Part shown: positions 1 through 5,935 of the stretch, piece after piece
How the letters are laid out: each line of letters begins with the position of its first letter
Numbering within the stretch: the first letter of the stretch is position 1
Origin: Gorillibacterium sp.
GTDB lineage: Bacteria > Bacillota > Bacilli > Paenibacillales > NBRC-103111
Length of the DNA: 7,207 nt
Assembly: GCA_023511325.1 (NCBI GenBank)
Contig: JAIMBU010000119.1
Location: 1-7,207, forward strand
Direction: 5' to 3'
Made by a program: the position numbers and the translations under genes
Notes under the pieces: generated by a model
Told to the model about the DNA's origin: nothing
Seen by the model: the letters and a program-made list of their open reading frames with translations, nothing else
The model's database searches: none

Positions 1-28
1 GATAACAGCAGGTTACCTAGGTTGAACA

Positions 29-71
29 AAAACCAGCTCACTTGACGCTTCATGTCAAAGGATCTGGTTTT
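29..71 (-). terminator. Imperfect hairpin, probable steT terminator
   Basis: The arms AAAACCAG (29-36) and CTGGTTTT (64-71) are perfect inverted repeats. They enclose an inner perfect stem TTGAC/GTCAA (42-46 and 54-58) with a 7-nt loop, separated by a mostly mismatched internal loop. Read on the minus strand the structure ends in CTGGTTTTTG, a short U-tract. It lies about 65 nt past the steT stop codon, as expected for an intrinsic terminator. A run of four Ts also follows on the plus strand, so it could be bidirectional and serve a gene left of the window. The internal mismatches make it weaker than a textbook terminator. Confidence 0.5.
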
Positions 72-136
72 GGTGATGCGAAAAGGCGATGGATGGATAG
101 ATATGTCTACCTTACTTAAGTTCCTCACCTAGACCG

Positions 137-1456
137 CTATTCTCCTAATTTACTCTTCTTGTAATGAATGTAATAATACACAGGTAAGCCGATCAAGGTA
201 ATCCCAATCGCCAGCATCGAATCGCCAAATTCATTGACCAATGTGGTAAGAACAATGAACAGAGAACCAACAATCGCGATCAAGGGGATAACCGGATACA
301 GGGGCACCTTGTAGGTGCTAAAATTAGGTTCCCGCTTACGCATGACGAATACAGCGATGAAGGAAAGAATGTAGAAGAGATAGACGGCAAAAATCGCCAT
401 ATCCGACAAATAATCTGGATTGCTAAAAAGCATCACGATGAGCGCTAATACGACTTCGAACCACATGGCGGCAAAAGGCACACCAGATTTTGCAGATACT
501 TTAGCTAGTAGGTTAGAGAAGGGCAATTGCTTGCGCAATGCCATAGCATAAGCGATCCGCGGAAAGGCAAGGATTTTACCGTTGAGACAGCCGAAAATCG
601 AGATCAGAATCCCAACAGTAACTAACTTGCCGCCCATGTTGCCGAGCAGCCTCGTTGCAGCGGTGCCAGCAGCCTTGGTTCCCAAGGTGACGATCTCCGG
701 TGCCGGCATCACGTGAAGCATGGCTATGTTAATAATGACATAGGTGATGGTTACAATTGAAAGGCCACCAATGATAGCGATTGGTAAATGCTTGGAGGGG
801 TTCTTCATTTCTCCAGCTACAAACCCAACCAGCATCCAGCCATCATAGGCGAACAACGTGGCGAGCATGGCCGCACCCATTCCTAGATGTGCCGTAACTC
901 CGCTTCCAACGGAGAGGACCTGTTCATTACCCTTCCATAAACCGAAAATAATGATCAGTAGGATGTGAACAAACTTACAGACGGTAGTAATTACTTGAAT
1001 GGACCCACCATATTTGGTGCCAAGCCCATTCATAATGGTCAAGAAAAGCACCGTGACGATCCCCAGTCCCAGATTCCATGAGGTAGGAAGTGAGAACAAA
1101 TCACCAAGCAAAAGGCCAAAATAAAGGCCGAGTGCACCAATAATAGCCGGTCCATAGATAATCGTCTGCATCCATCCGCATAGAAAGCCCCAGAACCTAC
1201 CATAAACCTCTTCTAAATAAACATACAGACCACCTGTTTTGGGAATACGGACGCTTACCTCTGCAATGGTTAATCCCCCAGCAATACTAAGTATTCCGCC
1301 AAGCACCCAGGCTAAAAGAGCGAGCGAAGAGCCCCCGGCGTATTCGATGACCTTTCCTGGCTTCATGAAAATCCCTGACCCGATGACGGTACCCATAACC
1401 AAGGACATCGCTACGGCAAGGCCAATTTCTTTTTTGAGTTGCCCTGTTTTTTCCAC
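137..1456 (-). CDS. steT: APC-family amino acid permease, SteT-like serine/threonine exchanger
   Basis: This is an integral membrane amino acid transporter of the APC superfamily (LAT-like branch), expected to exchange serine and threonine across the cytoplasmic membrane. From its first transmembrane helix the product shows GSGIFMKPG, the unwound TM1 substrate-binding motif of the family. It then shows the conserved GGLTIAE and IPKTGGLYVYLEEVYG segments, and FAYDGW followed by GEMKNPSKHLP in the TM6-7 region. Hydrophobicity suggests 12 membrane segments. The resemblance to B. subtilis SteT (about 438 residues) is strong along the whole length. The frame is open from a TTG at 1474, but I prefer the GTG at 1456. 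It has GGGGGAA (1472-1466) 9 nt upstream and gives 439 residues, matching the family, whereas the TTG has only GAGAAG one base away. It is divergent from the phosphatidyltransferase gene and appears monocistronic. Family membership is near certain. Ser/Thr specificity rests on resemblance only; another neutral amino acid is possible. Confidence 0.88.
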   Translation of the reverse strand: MEKTGQLKKEIGLAVAMSLVMGTVIGSGIFMKPGKVIEYAGGSSLALLAWVLGGILSIAGGLTIAEVSVRIPKTGGLYVYLEEVYGRFWGFLCGWMQTIIYGPAIIGALGLYFGLLLGDLFSLPTSWNLGLGIVTVLFLTIMNGLGTKYGGSIQVITTVCKFVHILLIIIFGLWKGNEQVLSVGSGVTAHLGMGAAMLATLFAYDGWMLVGFVAGEMKNPSKHLPIAIIGGLSIVTITYVIINIAMLHVMPAPEIVTLGTKAAGTAATRLLGNMGGKLVTVGILISIFGCLNGKILAFPRIAYAMALRKQLPFSNLLAKVSAKSGVPFAAMWFEVVLALIVMLFSNPDYLSDMAIFAVYLFYILSFIAVFVMRKREPNFSTYKVPLYPVIPLIAIVGSLFIVLTTLVNEFGDSMLAIGITLIGLPVYYYIHYKKSKLGE

Positions 1457-1499
1457 TTTGTAACGTTCCCCCAAGCTTCTCAGATATCACAGCTTAAAT

Positions 1500-1527
1500 A
1501 GTATAGCATTGTCGCTACTCTACCCAA
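1500..1527 (-). promoter_or_regulatory. Candidate promoter for steT (extended -10)
   Basis: On the minus strand, TATACT (1505-1500) is preceded by TG with one intervening base, an extended -10. A partial -35 TTGGGT (1527-1522) lies 16 bp upstream. Transcription would start near 1493, leaving a leader of about 35 nt before the GTG start at 1456. I see no operator or riboswitch in this short leader. The call rests on motif match and position only. Confidence 0.5.
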
Positions 1528-1552
1528 AGTAAATCTTCGCTGAAGCCTCATG

Positions 1553-1579
1553 CTGACTAACCCGTGAAGCTGGTATAAT
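1553..1579 (+). promoter_or_regulatory. Candidate promoter for the phosphatidyltransferase (consensus extended -10)
   Basis: TGGTATAAT (1571-1579) is a perfect extended -10 (TG, one base, TATAAT). The best -35-like hexamer, CTGACT (1553-1558), is only 15 bp upstream and matches TTGACA partially, which is acceptable for an extended -10 promoter. Transcription would start near 1586. A TTG codon that opens the reading frame at 1579 lies inside this -10 box, so it cannot be the translation start of this transcript. Confidence 0.6.
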
Positions 1580-1631
1580 TGGAATTGAATATGAACAGGC
1601 ATGGCCATTTGCAGCGGTGGGGTCTGTTTTT

Positions 1632-1639
1632 GAGAGGGG
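1632..1639 (+). promoter_or_regulatory. Ribosome binding site that decides the phosphatidyltransferase start
   Basis: GAGAGGGG lies 8 nt before a TTG at 1648 and 17 nt before an ATG at 1657. The ATG at 1591 would sit only about five bases from the predicted transcription start with no room for a Shine-Dalgarno sequence. The spacing favours TTG 1648 as the start, three codons ahead of ATG 1657. Confidence 0.5.
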
Positions 1640-1647
1640 CAATACTG

Positions 1648-2178
1648 TTGAAACAGATGGCAAATATCATTTCGCTAAGCAGGCTTTTCCTTTCGCTTGC
1701 CTTGTTTTTCACGTTTCATCATGCATTATTATTTTTAATTTTATATCTTATTTGTGGATGTAGTGATGCTGTAGACGGATATGTTGCACGCAAAACGAAA
1801 ACAGAAAGCGAGTTGGGCGCTAGATTGGATTCAATTGCTGATTTGATTTTCTTTGCGGTGGTCATTCTGTCTATCATCCTCTGGATGAAAAACGAAATAC
1901 TAATTTTTTTGCCGTGGATCCTGCTTGCCGCTTTTATTCGTTGTGCAAACTTAGCCATAGCAGCACACAAATATCATACGTTTGCTATTTTACATACGTG
2001 GGGAAACAAGCTTACCGGGTTTCTGCTTTTTATCACTCCGTTGTGCATTTTATACGAGCAATCAGTAGTTCTTTGGGCTGTATGCGTAATCGCAGTTTTG
2101 TCGGCTGCCGAAGAAAGCGTTATACATATAACCTCCACAAGACTTAACATCAATAGGCGGAGTATCTTCAAAGGCTAA
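1648..2178 (+). CDS. CDP-alcohol phosphatidyltransferase family membrane protein
   Basis: This is a membrane enzyme that moves a phosphatidyl group from CDP-diacylglycerol to an alcohol acceptor, so it belongs to phospholipid synthesis. The complete family signature DG-x2-AR-x8-G-x3-D-x3-D is present. Numbered from the TTG at 1648, the metal-binding aspartates are D40, D43, D61 and D65, with G44, A47, R48 and G57 between them. About six hydrophobic segments surround it. A conserved-looking HTWGNKLTGFLLF stretch and a C-terminal NINRRSIF tail suggest a full-length protein of 176 residues. The start was chosen on the GAGAGGGG site at 1632-1639; alternatives are ATG 1657 and, less likely, ATG 1591. 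The acceptor (serine, glycerol phosphate, inositol phosphate or another) cannot be read from the sequence, so I give no gene symbol. Counted GC over 1681-1980 is about 38%, clearly below sampled parts of ileS (52-57%), which may indicate transfer. It has its own promoter and no operon partner. Confidence 0.85.
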   Translation: MKQMANIISLSRLFLSLALFFTFHHALLFLILYLICGCSDAVDGYVARKTKTESELGARLDSIADLIFFAVVILSIILWMKNEILIFLPWILLAAFIRCANLAIAAHKYHTFAILHTWGNKLTGFLLFITPLCILYEQSVVLWAVCVIAVLSAAEESVIHITSTRLNINRRSIFKG

Positions 2179-2295
2179 CAAAAAGGAGGCTGCCATCCAC
2201 TACTCCGCCACTTTGGACAGCCCTGAGACCTTATTCTTGGTCACTTTTGGCCCCTAATTCCTTTATGAGCTAATCCTCCGCTTGGGGTTGAATCA
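2179..2295. other. Non-coding spacer with a hairpin of unclear role
   Basis: No convincing gene lies here. GGCTGCC (2188-2194) can pair with GGACAGCC (2215-2222) through GGCTG/CAGCC plus CC/GG with one bulged A. A second weak stem, GACC (2227-2230) with GGTC (2239-2242), is followed by ACTTTT. On the plus strand the larger stem has no U-tract. On the minus strand it is followed by TCCTTTTT, which is more terminator-like, although no leftward gene comes from the right. The likeliest reading is a degraded or weak terminator behind the phosphatidyltransferase gene. A GGAGG at 2185-2189 resembles a ribosome binding site, but no ATG or GTG follows at a suitable distance and a TTG only much later. 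Confidence 0.35.
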
Positions 2296-2324
2296 TTGAC
2301 AATCGACCCGGATTAGTGTAGAAA
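2296..2324 (+). promoter_or_regulatory. Promoter of the ileS T-box transcript
   Basis: TTGACA (2296-2301) is a perfect -35 box. After a 17-bp spacer comes TAGAAA (2319-2324), which matches TATAAT at four of six positions and is preceded by TG. Transcription would start near 2331, about 20 nt before the first T-box stem. The position, directly ahead of a complete T-box leader, strengthens the call. Confidence 0.65.
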
Positions 2325-2330
2325 TAAAGC

Positions 2331-2620
2331 AACTGCATCTATATAAATTCATTGACGAGAACGAGTACTTTAATTCCTTGTCCCCCAGAGAGTTGGCCAT
2401 GTGCTGAAAGCCAATGTTCAAGAGTTAGCGGAAAATCCTCTCCGAGAAGGAAAGCTGAAGCATCTGAAGTAAGCTGACCCGGATTCCCACCGTTATGAGG
2501 GCGGCGCATGATGGTGTGTTGTACGAGTTGCTGTAGCACCTTACTTTAGGGTAGGTGGTTAACGGAACAAGGGTGGTAAACGCGAGCGTGATCTCGTCCC
2601 TTACGGGGCGGGATTTTTTT
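2331..2620 (+). promoter_or_regulatory. T-box leader with isoleucine (ATC) specifier
   Basis: This is a tRNA-sensing cis-regulatory RNA: uncharged tRNA-Ile pairs with the specifier codon and the T-box bulge and lets transcription continue into ileS. Stem I begins near 2351. It has AGTA (2364-2367) opposite GAA (2431-2433) in the specifier loop, with the specifier ATC at 2435-2437 one base after GAA, as in known leaders. The helix above pairs 2368-2380 with 2419-2430. An AGAGAG motif (2387-2392) and a distal hairpin TTGGC/GCCAA (2393-2397, 2410-2414) follow. CCGTTA (2490-2495) with TAACGG (2560-2565) may be part of stem III. The T-box sequence AAGGGTGGTAAACGCG is at 2569-2584. The antiterminator forms from AAGGG (2569-2573) with CCCTT (2598-2602), and CGAG (2583-2586) with CTCG (2593-2596). 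The bulge has the UGGU expected to contact the tRNA 3' end with discriminator A. The pairings were done by eye; the exact transcript start is inferred. Confidence 0.93.
2592..2620 (+). terminator. T-box intrinsic terminator before ileS
   Basis: TCTCGTCCC (2592-2600) pairs with GGGGCGGGA (2605-2613) through nine pairs, two of them G-U, closing a TTAC loop and followed by seven Ts (2614-2620). The 5' arm shares CTCG and CCCTT with the antiterminator, so the two structures exclude each other, which is the regulatory switch of a T-box leader. Without uncharged tRNA-Ile this hairpin should stop transcription about 70 nt before the ileS start. Confidence 0.92.
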
Positions 2621-2692
2621 GTCTTTATTTCGCAGGCTGTGAATTATCGTTCGTTTGGATGATGGCATTCATTTAAAAGGGGTTGTGATCTG

Positions 2693-5600
2693 ATGAGAAA
2701 AGTTGATGTTAAAGAGAAAGCAAGAGTCCGTGAGCTGCGTGTGCTTGAGAGCTGGAAGGTCAACGATACCTTTCGCCAATCCGTCGAAAACCGTGAGGGA
2801 AAACCGAATTTTGTTTTTTATGAGGGACCACCTACCGCTAACGGCAAGCCACATATCGGGCATATGCTGGGACGAGTGATTAAGGATTTTATTGGTCGTT
2901 ACAAAACAATGTCGGGTTACCGCGTCGTCCGTAAGGCAGGATGGGATACGCATGGTCTTCCGGTTGAGCTGGGTATTGAGAAGCAACTAGGAATCTCCGG
3001 CAAACAGGAGATTGAGCAATATGGAGTGGCCAAATTTATTGAAACCTGCAAAGTCAGTGTGTTTGAATATGAGAAGCAGTGGCGTGAGCTAACGGAAGCC
3101 GTCGCTCATTGGACCGATATGGATCAGCCTTATGTGACGCTGACCAACGACTATATCGAAAGCGTCTGGCATATTCTATCGACCATCCATCAGAAGGGTT
3201 TATTGTACAAAGGCCATCGGGTTAGTCCGTATTGCCCGGATTGTCAAACCACGTTGAGCTCGCATGAAGTATCTCAAGGTTATGAGGATGTGAAGGATCT
3301 CAGCGCCACCGTCAAATTCAAAATCAAGCAGGGAGAAGAAAGCTTTCTTGCCTGGACCACGACACCATGGACGCTTCCGGCTAACATTGCTTTGGCTGTA
3401 AATAAAGAGCTGGACTACGTCAAGGTCAGACAAAACGATCAGGTTTACATTGTCGCAAGCAATCGGGTAGCTCAAGTCATGAAGGAACCCTATGAAGTTC
3501 TCAGCACGCATAAAGGTGCGGAGTTTATTGGACTAGACTATGAGCCTTCTTTTGGCTATATTCGGGCGACTAAAGGGTTTGTCGTTGTAGACGCGGACTA
3601 TGTTAGCGACACGAGCGGTACGGGTATCGTCCATATTGCTCCCGCACACGGGGAAGATGATTATCGAACCGCCCGTCAGCATGATCTGGATTTCATTCAT
3701 GTTGTCGATCTAGCTGGATGTTATACGGCAGCGGTTGTTGATTTTGCCGGACGGTTTGTTAAGGATTGTGATATCGATATCGTCAAAAACTTGTCCGAAC
3801 GTGGGCTTTTATTCGCCAAAGAACGCTATGAGCATAGCTACCCCTTCTGCTGGCGTTGCCACTCGCCGCTGCTCTATTACGCGATGGATAGCTGGTTTAT
3901 CAAGACGACGGCGGTAAAAGAACAGTTGATCGAGAATAACAGCAAGGTGACCTGGTATCCGGCTCATCTGCGTGAAGGCCGTTTCGGTAAATTCCTCGAG
4001 GAGCTTGTGGATTGGAACATCAGCCGAAATCGCTATTGGGGGACCCCACTCAATGTATGGATCTGTGCGGATTGCAGTGCGGAATATGTTCCGGGGAGCT
4101 ACAATGAGCTGCGGGATCGATCGATCCACCCTATCGGTGACGACTTGGAGCTGCATAAGCCCTATGTCGACGAAGTGAAGTTGCGCTGCCAATGTGGAGG
4201 TGTCATGGAGCGAACACCTGAGGTAATCGACGTATGGTTTGATAGCGGCTCGATGCCCTTTGCCCAGTACCACTATCCCTTCACCGATAACCAGCAGTTT
4301 GCCGAGCAGTACCCTGCGGATATGATCTGTGAAGGAATTGATCAGACACGGGGATGGTTTTTCAGCTTATTGGCAGTGTCCACATTGTATAATGGTCAAA
4401 TGCCGTACAAGGCCGTGCTCTCAACTGGACACATTCTCGATGAGAATGGGCAAAAAATGTCCAAGAGCAAAGGCAATGTCATCGATCCCTGGGAGATCAT
4501 CAATGAATTCGGTGCTGATGCGTTGCGTTGGGCACTGCTCTCCGACAGCGCGCCGTGGAATAGCAAACGGTTCTCCAAGCAGATTGTAGCTGAAGCTAAA
4601 TCGAAGGTGATCGATACCATTAATAACACGCATGCCTTCTATGTGCTTTACGCAATGATCGATCAATATGAATACGCAAATCACTCAACGTCGCTATCCG
4701 TGAACCTGCTGGATCGCTGGATTATCTCCAGACTGAATACGACCCTGAAGGTGGTACAAAAAGGGCTGGAGGTCAACGACTTCTTGAATCCGACTCGCCA
4801 GATTGAAGGGTTTGTCGATGAGTTAAGCAATTGGTATGTCCGGCGCTCCCGAGATCGCTTCTGGGGTAGTGAGTGGACGGAGGATAAAAGCTCGGCGTAC
4901 CAAACGCTGCACGAGGTGTTGTTGATCCTGGCCAGGATGATTGCCCCCTTCACCCCACTGCTTGCTGATGACATCTACGATAATCTCGGTGGTGAGCAAA
5001 ATGTTCATTTAACGGATTATCCGCAAGCCAACGAAACGGCCATTGATTTAGCGCTAGAGCTTACGATGACAAACGTTAGACAGATTGTCGAGCTGGCTCG
5101 TAACGTCCGTAATGAAACGGCATTAAAAACGCGCCAGCCTTTGGCTGAAATGATTATTTCTTCTGATCATGAATTTGAGCTTGGTCAGTTTGAAGACATC
5201 ATCAAAGATGAGATCAACGTCAAGCGCATTCGTTTGGAAGAAAGCGACAGTGATTTTGTGCAATTTACGCTAAAGCTAAATCTGAAGCTGGCAGGTAAAA
5301 AGTACGGTAAGCTAGTCGGACCGATCCAAACCCAGCTTAAGAGTTTGTCAGCAGCGGAAACGAAGCAGGTGGTAGATAGTGGCTGGTTAAAGTTAACTTT
5401 TGCTGGAGAAGAGGTCACGATTGCACGGGATGAGCTACTTGTGGAGAAACAGGCGAAGGAAGGGTATGCTTCTGCTTCGGACTTCGGTTTAACCGTTGCT
5501 TTAAATACCACGTTAACCGAGGAGTTGCTACAGGAGGGAATGGTTCGTGAGGTGATCCGCACGATTCAGGATTATCGCAAGAAGCTGGAACTGCCGATTG

Positions 5601-5773
5601 ATAAACGAGTGAAGATCGTTTTAGCTGTGGAACCGGAGCTGCAAAAGGCCCTTGAGCGATTTGACCATGTGCTGCGTGAGCATGTGTTGGTATCCGAGGT
5701 TCGCTATGCACAGGAAGCAAATATGGAATCCGTACCTATGGGCGAGACAACCATTGGTTTACTTATCAGCTAA
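2693..5773 (+). CDS. ileS: Isoleucyl-tRNA synthetase, type 2 (IleRS2-like)
   Basis: This cytoplasmic class I synthetase activates isoleucine with ATP and charges tRNA-Ile, with editing of misactivated valine. In order, the 1026 residues show HIGH (54-57), GWDTHGLPVE (83-92), and a CP1 editing domain with the threonine-rich TTTPWT (222-227) and GTGIVHIAPAHGEDD (309-323). Next come a CxxC (C386, C389), further likely zinc-binding cysteines (C458, C461, C499, C501), WFDSG (515-519), DQTRGWFF (550-557) and the ATP-site loop KMSKS (588-592). An anticodon-binding region with NWYVRRSR (713-720) and a long C-terminal extension follow. The length (about 100 residues above the usual bacterial type 1 enzyme of about 920) and the GLPVELGIEKQLGISGK style after HIGH point to the eukaryote-like IleRS2 group, generally less sensitive to mupirocin. 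HIGH is canonical, not the swapped form described in hyper-resistant enzymes. The ATG at 2693 has AAAAGGGG (2675-2682) 10 nt upstream. Expression is controlled by the Ile T-box leader. Whether the genome also has a type 1 ileS cannot be seen. Confidence 0.97.
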   Translation: MRKVDVKEKARVRELRVLESWKVNDTFRQSVENREGKPNFVFYEGPPTANGKPHIGHMLGRVIKDFIGRYKTMSGYRVVRKAGWDTHGLPVELGIEKQLGISGKQEIEQYGVAKFIETCKVSVFEYEKQWRELTEAVAHWTDMDQPYVTLTNDYIESVWHILSTIHQKGLLYKGHRVSPYCPDCQTTLSSHEVSQGYEDVKDLSATVKFKIKQGEESFLAWTTTPWTLPANIALAVNKELDYVKVRQNDQVYIVASNRVAQVMKEPYEVLSTHKGAEFIGLDYEPSFGYIRATKGFVVVDADYVSDTSGTGIVHIAPAHGEDDYRTARQHDLDFIHVVDLAGCYTAAVVDFAGRFVKDCDIDIVKNLSERGLLFAKERYEHSYPFCWRCHSPLLYYAMDSWFIKTTAVKEQLIENNSKVTWYPAHLREGRFGKFLEELVDWNISRNRYWGTPLNVWICADCSAEYVPGSYNELRDRSIHPIGDDLELHKPYVDEVKLRCQCGGVMERTPEVIDVWFDSGSMPFAQYHYPFTDNQQFAEQYPADMICEGIDQTRGWFFSLLAVSTLYNGQMPYKAVLSTGHILDENGQKMSKSKGNVIDPWEIINEFGADALRWALLSDSAPWNSKRFSKQIVAEAKSKVIDTINNTHAFYVLYAMIDQYEYANHSTSLSVNLLDRWIISRLNTTLKVVQKGLEVNDFLNPTRQIEGFVDELSNWYVRRSRDRFWGSEWTEDKSSAYQTLHEVLLILARMIAPFTPLLADDIYDNLGGEQNVHLTDYPQANETAIDLALELTMTNVRQIVELARNVRNETALKTRQPLAEMIISSDHEFELGQFEDIIKDEINVKRIRLEESDSDFVQFTLKLNLKLAGKKYGKLVGPIQTQLKSLSAAETKQVVDSGWLKLTFAGEEVTIARDELLVEKQAKEGYASASDFGLTVALNTTLTEELLQEGMVREVIRTIQDYRKKLELPIDKRVKIVLAVEPELQKALERFDHVLREHVLVSEVRYAQEANMESVPMGETTIGLLIS

Positions 5774-5823
5774 TGAGGCCAAGGGAATGTAATAACCTTT
5801 TATGGCGATAAATAAATCTTGGC

Positions 5824-5853
5824 TTGGTGAAACGGCTCAACTAGAGGTAAAAT
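5824..5853 (+). promoter_or_regulatory. Candidate promoter between ileS and thrC
   Basis: TAAAAT (5848-5853) matches the -10 consensus at five of six positions. TTGGTG (5824-5829) is a partial -35 at 18 bp. It would start transcription near 5860, giving a thrC leader of about 75 nt. No canonical terminator separates ileS from this point: GCCAAG (5778-5783) can pair with CTTGGC (5818-5823), but the loop is 34 nt and no U-tract follows. thrC may therefore be read from both this promoter and ileS readthrough. Moderate to low confidence, by motif only. Confidence 0.35.
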
Positions 5854-5864
5854 AGAGGGTAATT

Positions 5865-5918
5865 ATGATGAATTTACGGGTAAACAGATTTGCGTTTATC
5901 CTTGTTACCTGGACATGA
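5865..5918 (+). CDS. Possible 17-codon upstream ORF / leader peptide
   Basis: A short frame opens with two consecutive ATG codons (5865, 5868), encodes MMNLRVNRFAFILVTWT and stops at TGA 5916-5918, 17 nt before thrC. AGAGGG (5854-5859) lies 5 nt before the first ATG and 8 nt before the second. The last residues include Ile, Leu, Val, Thr, Trp and Thr, and the frame spans the hairpin at 5878-5901, an arrangement reminiscent of attenuator leader peptides. The codon run is not strongly enriched for threonine or isoleucine. If transcription starts at the candidate promoter just upstream, the ribosome binding site would be lost, so translation would need readthrough from ileS. It may be chance. 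Confidence 0.25.
   Translation: MMNLRVNRFAFILVTWT
5878..5901 (+). other. Hairpin in the thrC leader
   Basis: GGGTAAAC (5878-5885) pairs with GTTTATCC (5894-5901) over eight bases with one G-U pair, around the 8-nt loop AGATTTGC. The sequence TTGTT after it is too poor in Ts for a standard terminator. GGTAA (5858-5862) and TTACC (5905-5909) could form a competing longer-range pairing. It lies inside the possible upstream ORF and 34 nt before the thrC start. A regulatory role is possible but unproven. Confidence 0.35.
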
Positions 5919-5935
5919 AGCATGGGAGGATAAGT

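Noticed and set aside
1..136. Coding sequence at the left edge, and the GATG-rich run near 90-105
   Set aside because: No open frame with a ribosome binding site is present and the short GATG repeats are too few to count as a repeat element; only the hairpin is supported.
1579..1647. N-terminal extension of the phosphatidyltransferase from TTG 1579 or ATG 1591
   Set aside because: TTG 1579 lies inside a consensus extended -10 box and ATG 1591 lies about five bases from the predicted transcript start without a ribosome binding site. The extra residues do not look like part of the family.
2455..2469. Short direct repeat CTGAAG-CAT-CTGAAG
   Set aside because: Six-base repeats inside a structured RNA leader are expected by chance and no further units follow.
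2339..2539. 66-codon open frame on the minus strand
   Set aside because: It is the complement of the T-box leader, whose structure explains the sequence fully.
3809..4273. 154-codon open frame on the minus strand inside ileS
   Set aside because: It is antisense to strongly conserved IleRS motifs, has no recognisable domain and no transcription signals. It is a by-product of ileS codon use.
5185..5562. 125-codon serine-rich open frame on the minus strand
   Set aside because: It lies antisense to the IleRS C-terminal domain with low-complexity composition and no family resemblance.
5776..5825. Intrinsic terminator after ileS
   Set aside because: GGCCAAG can pair with CTTGGCT, but the 34-nt loop and the lack of a following T-run do not fit an intrinsic terminator.
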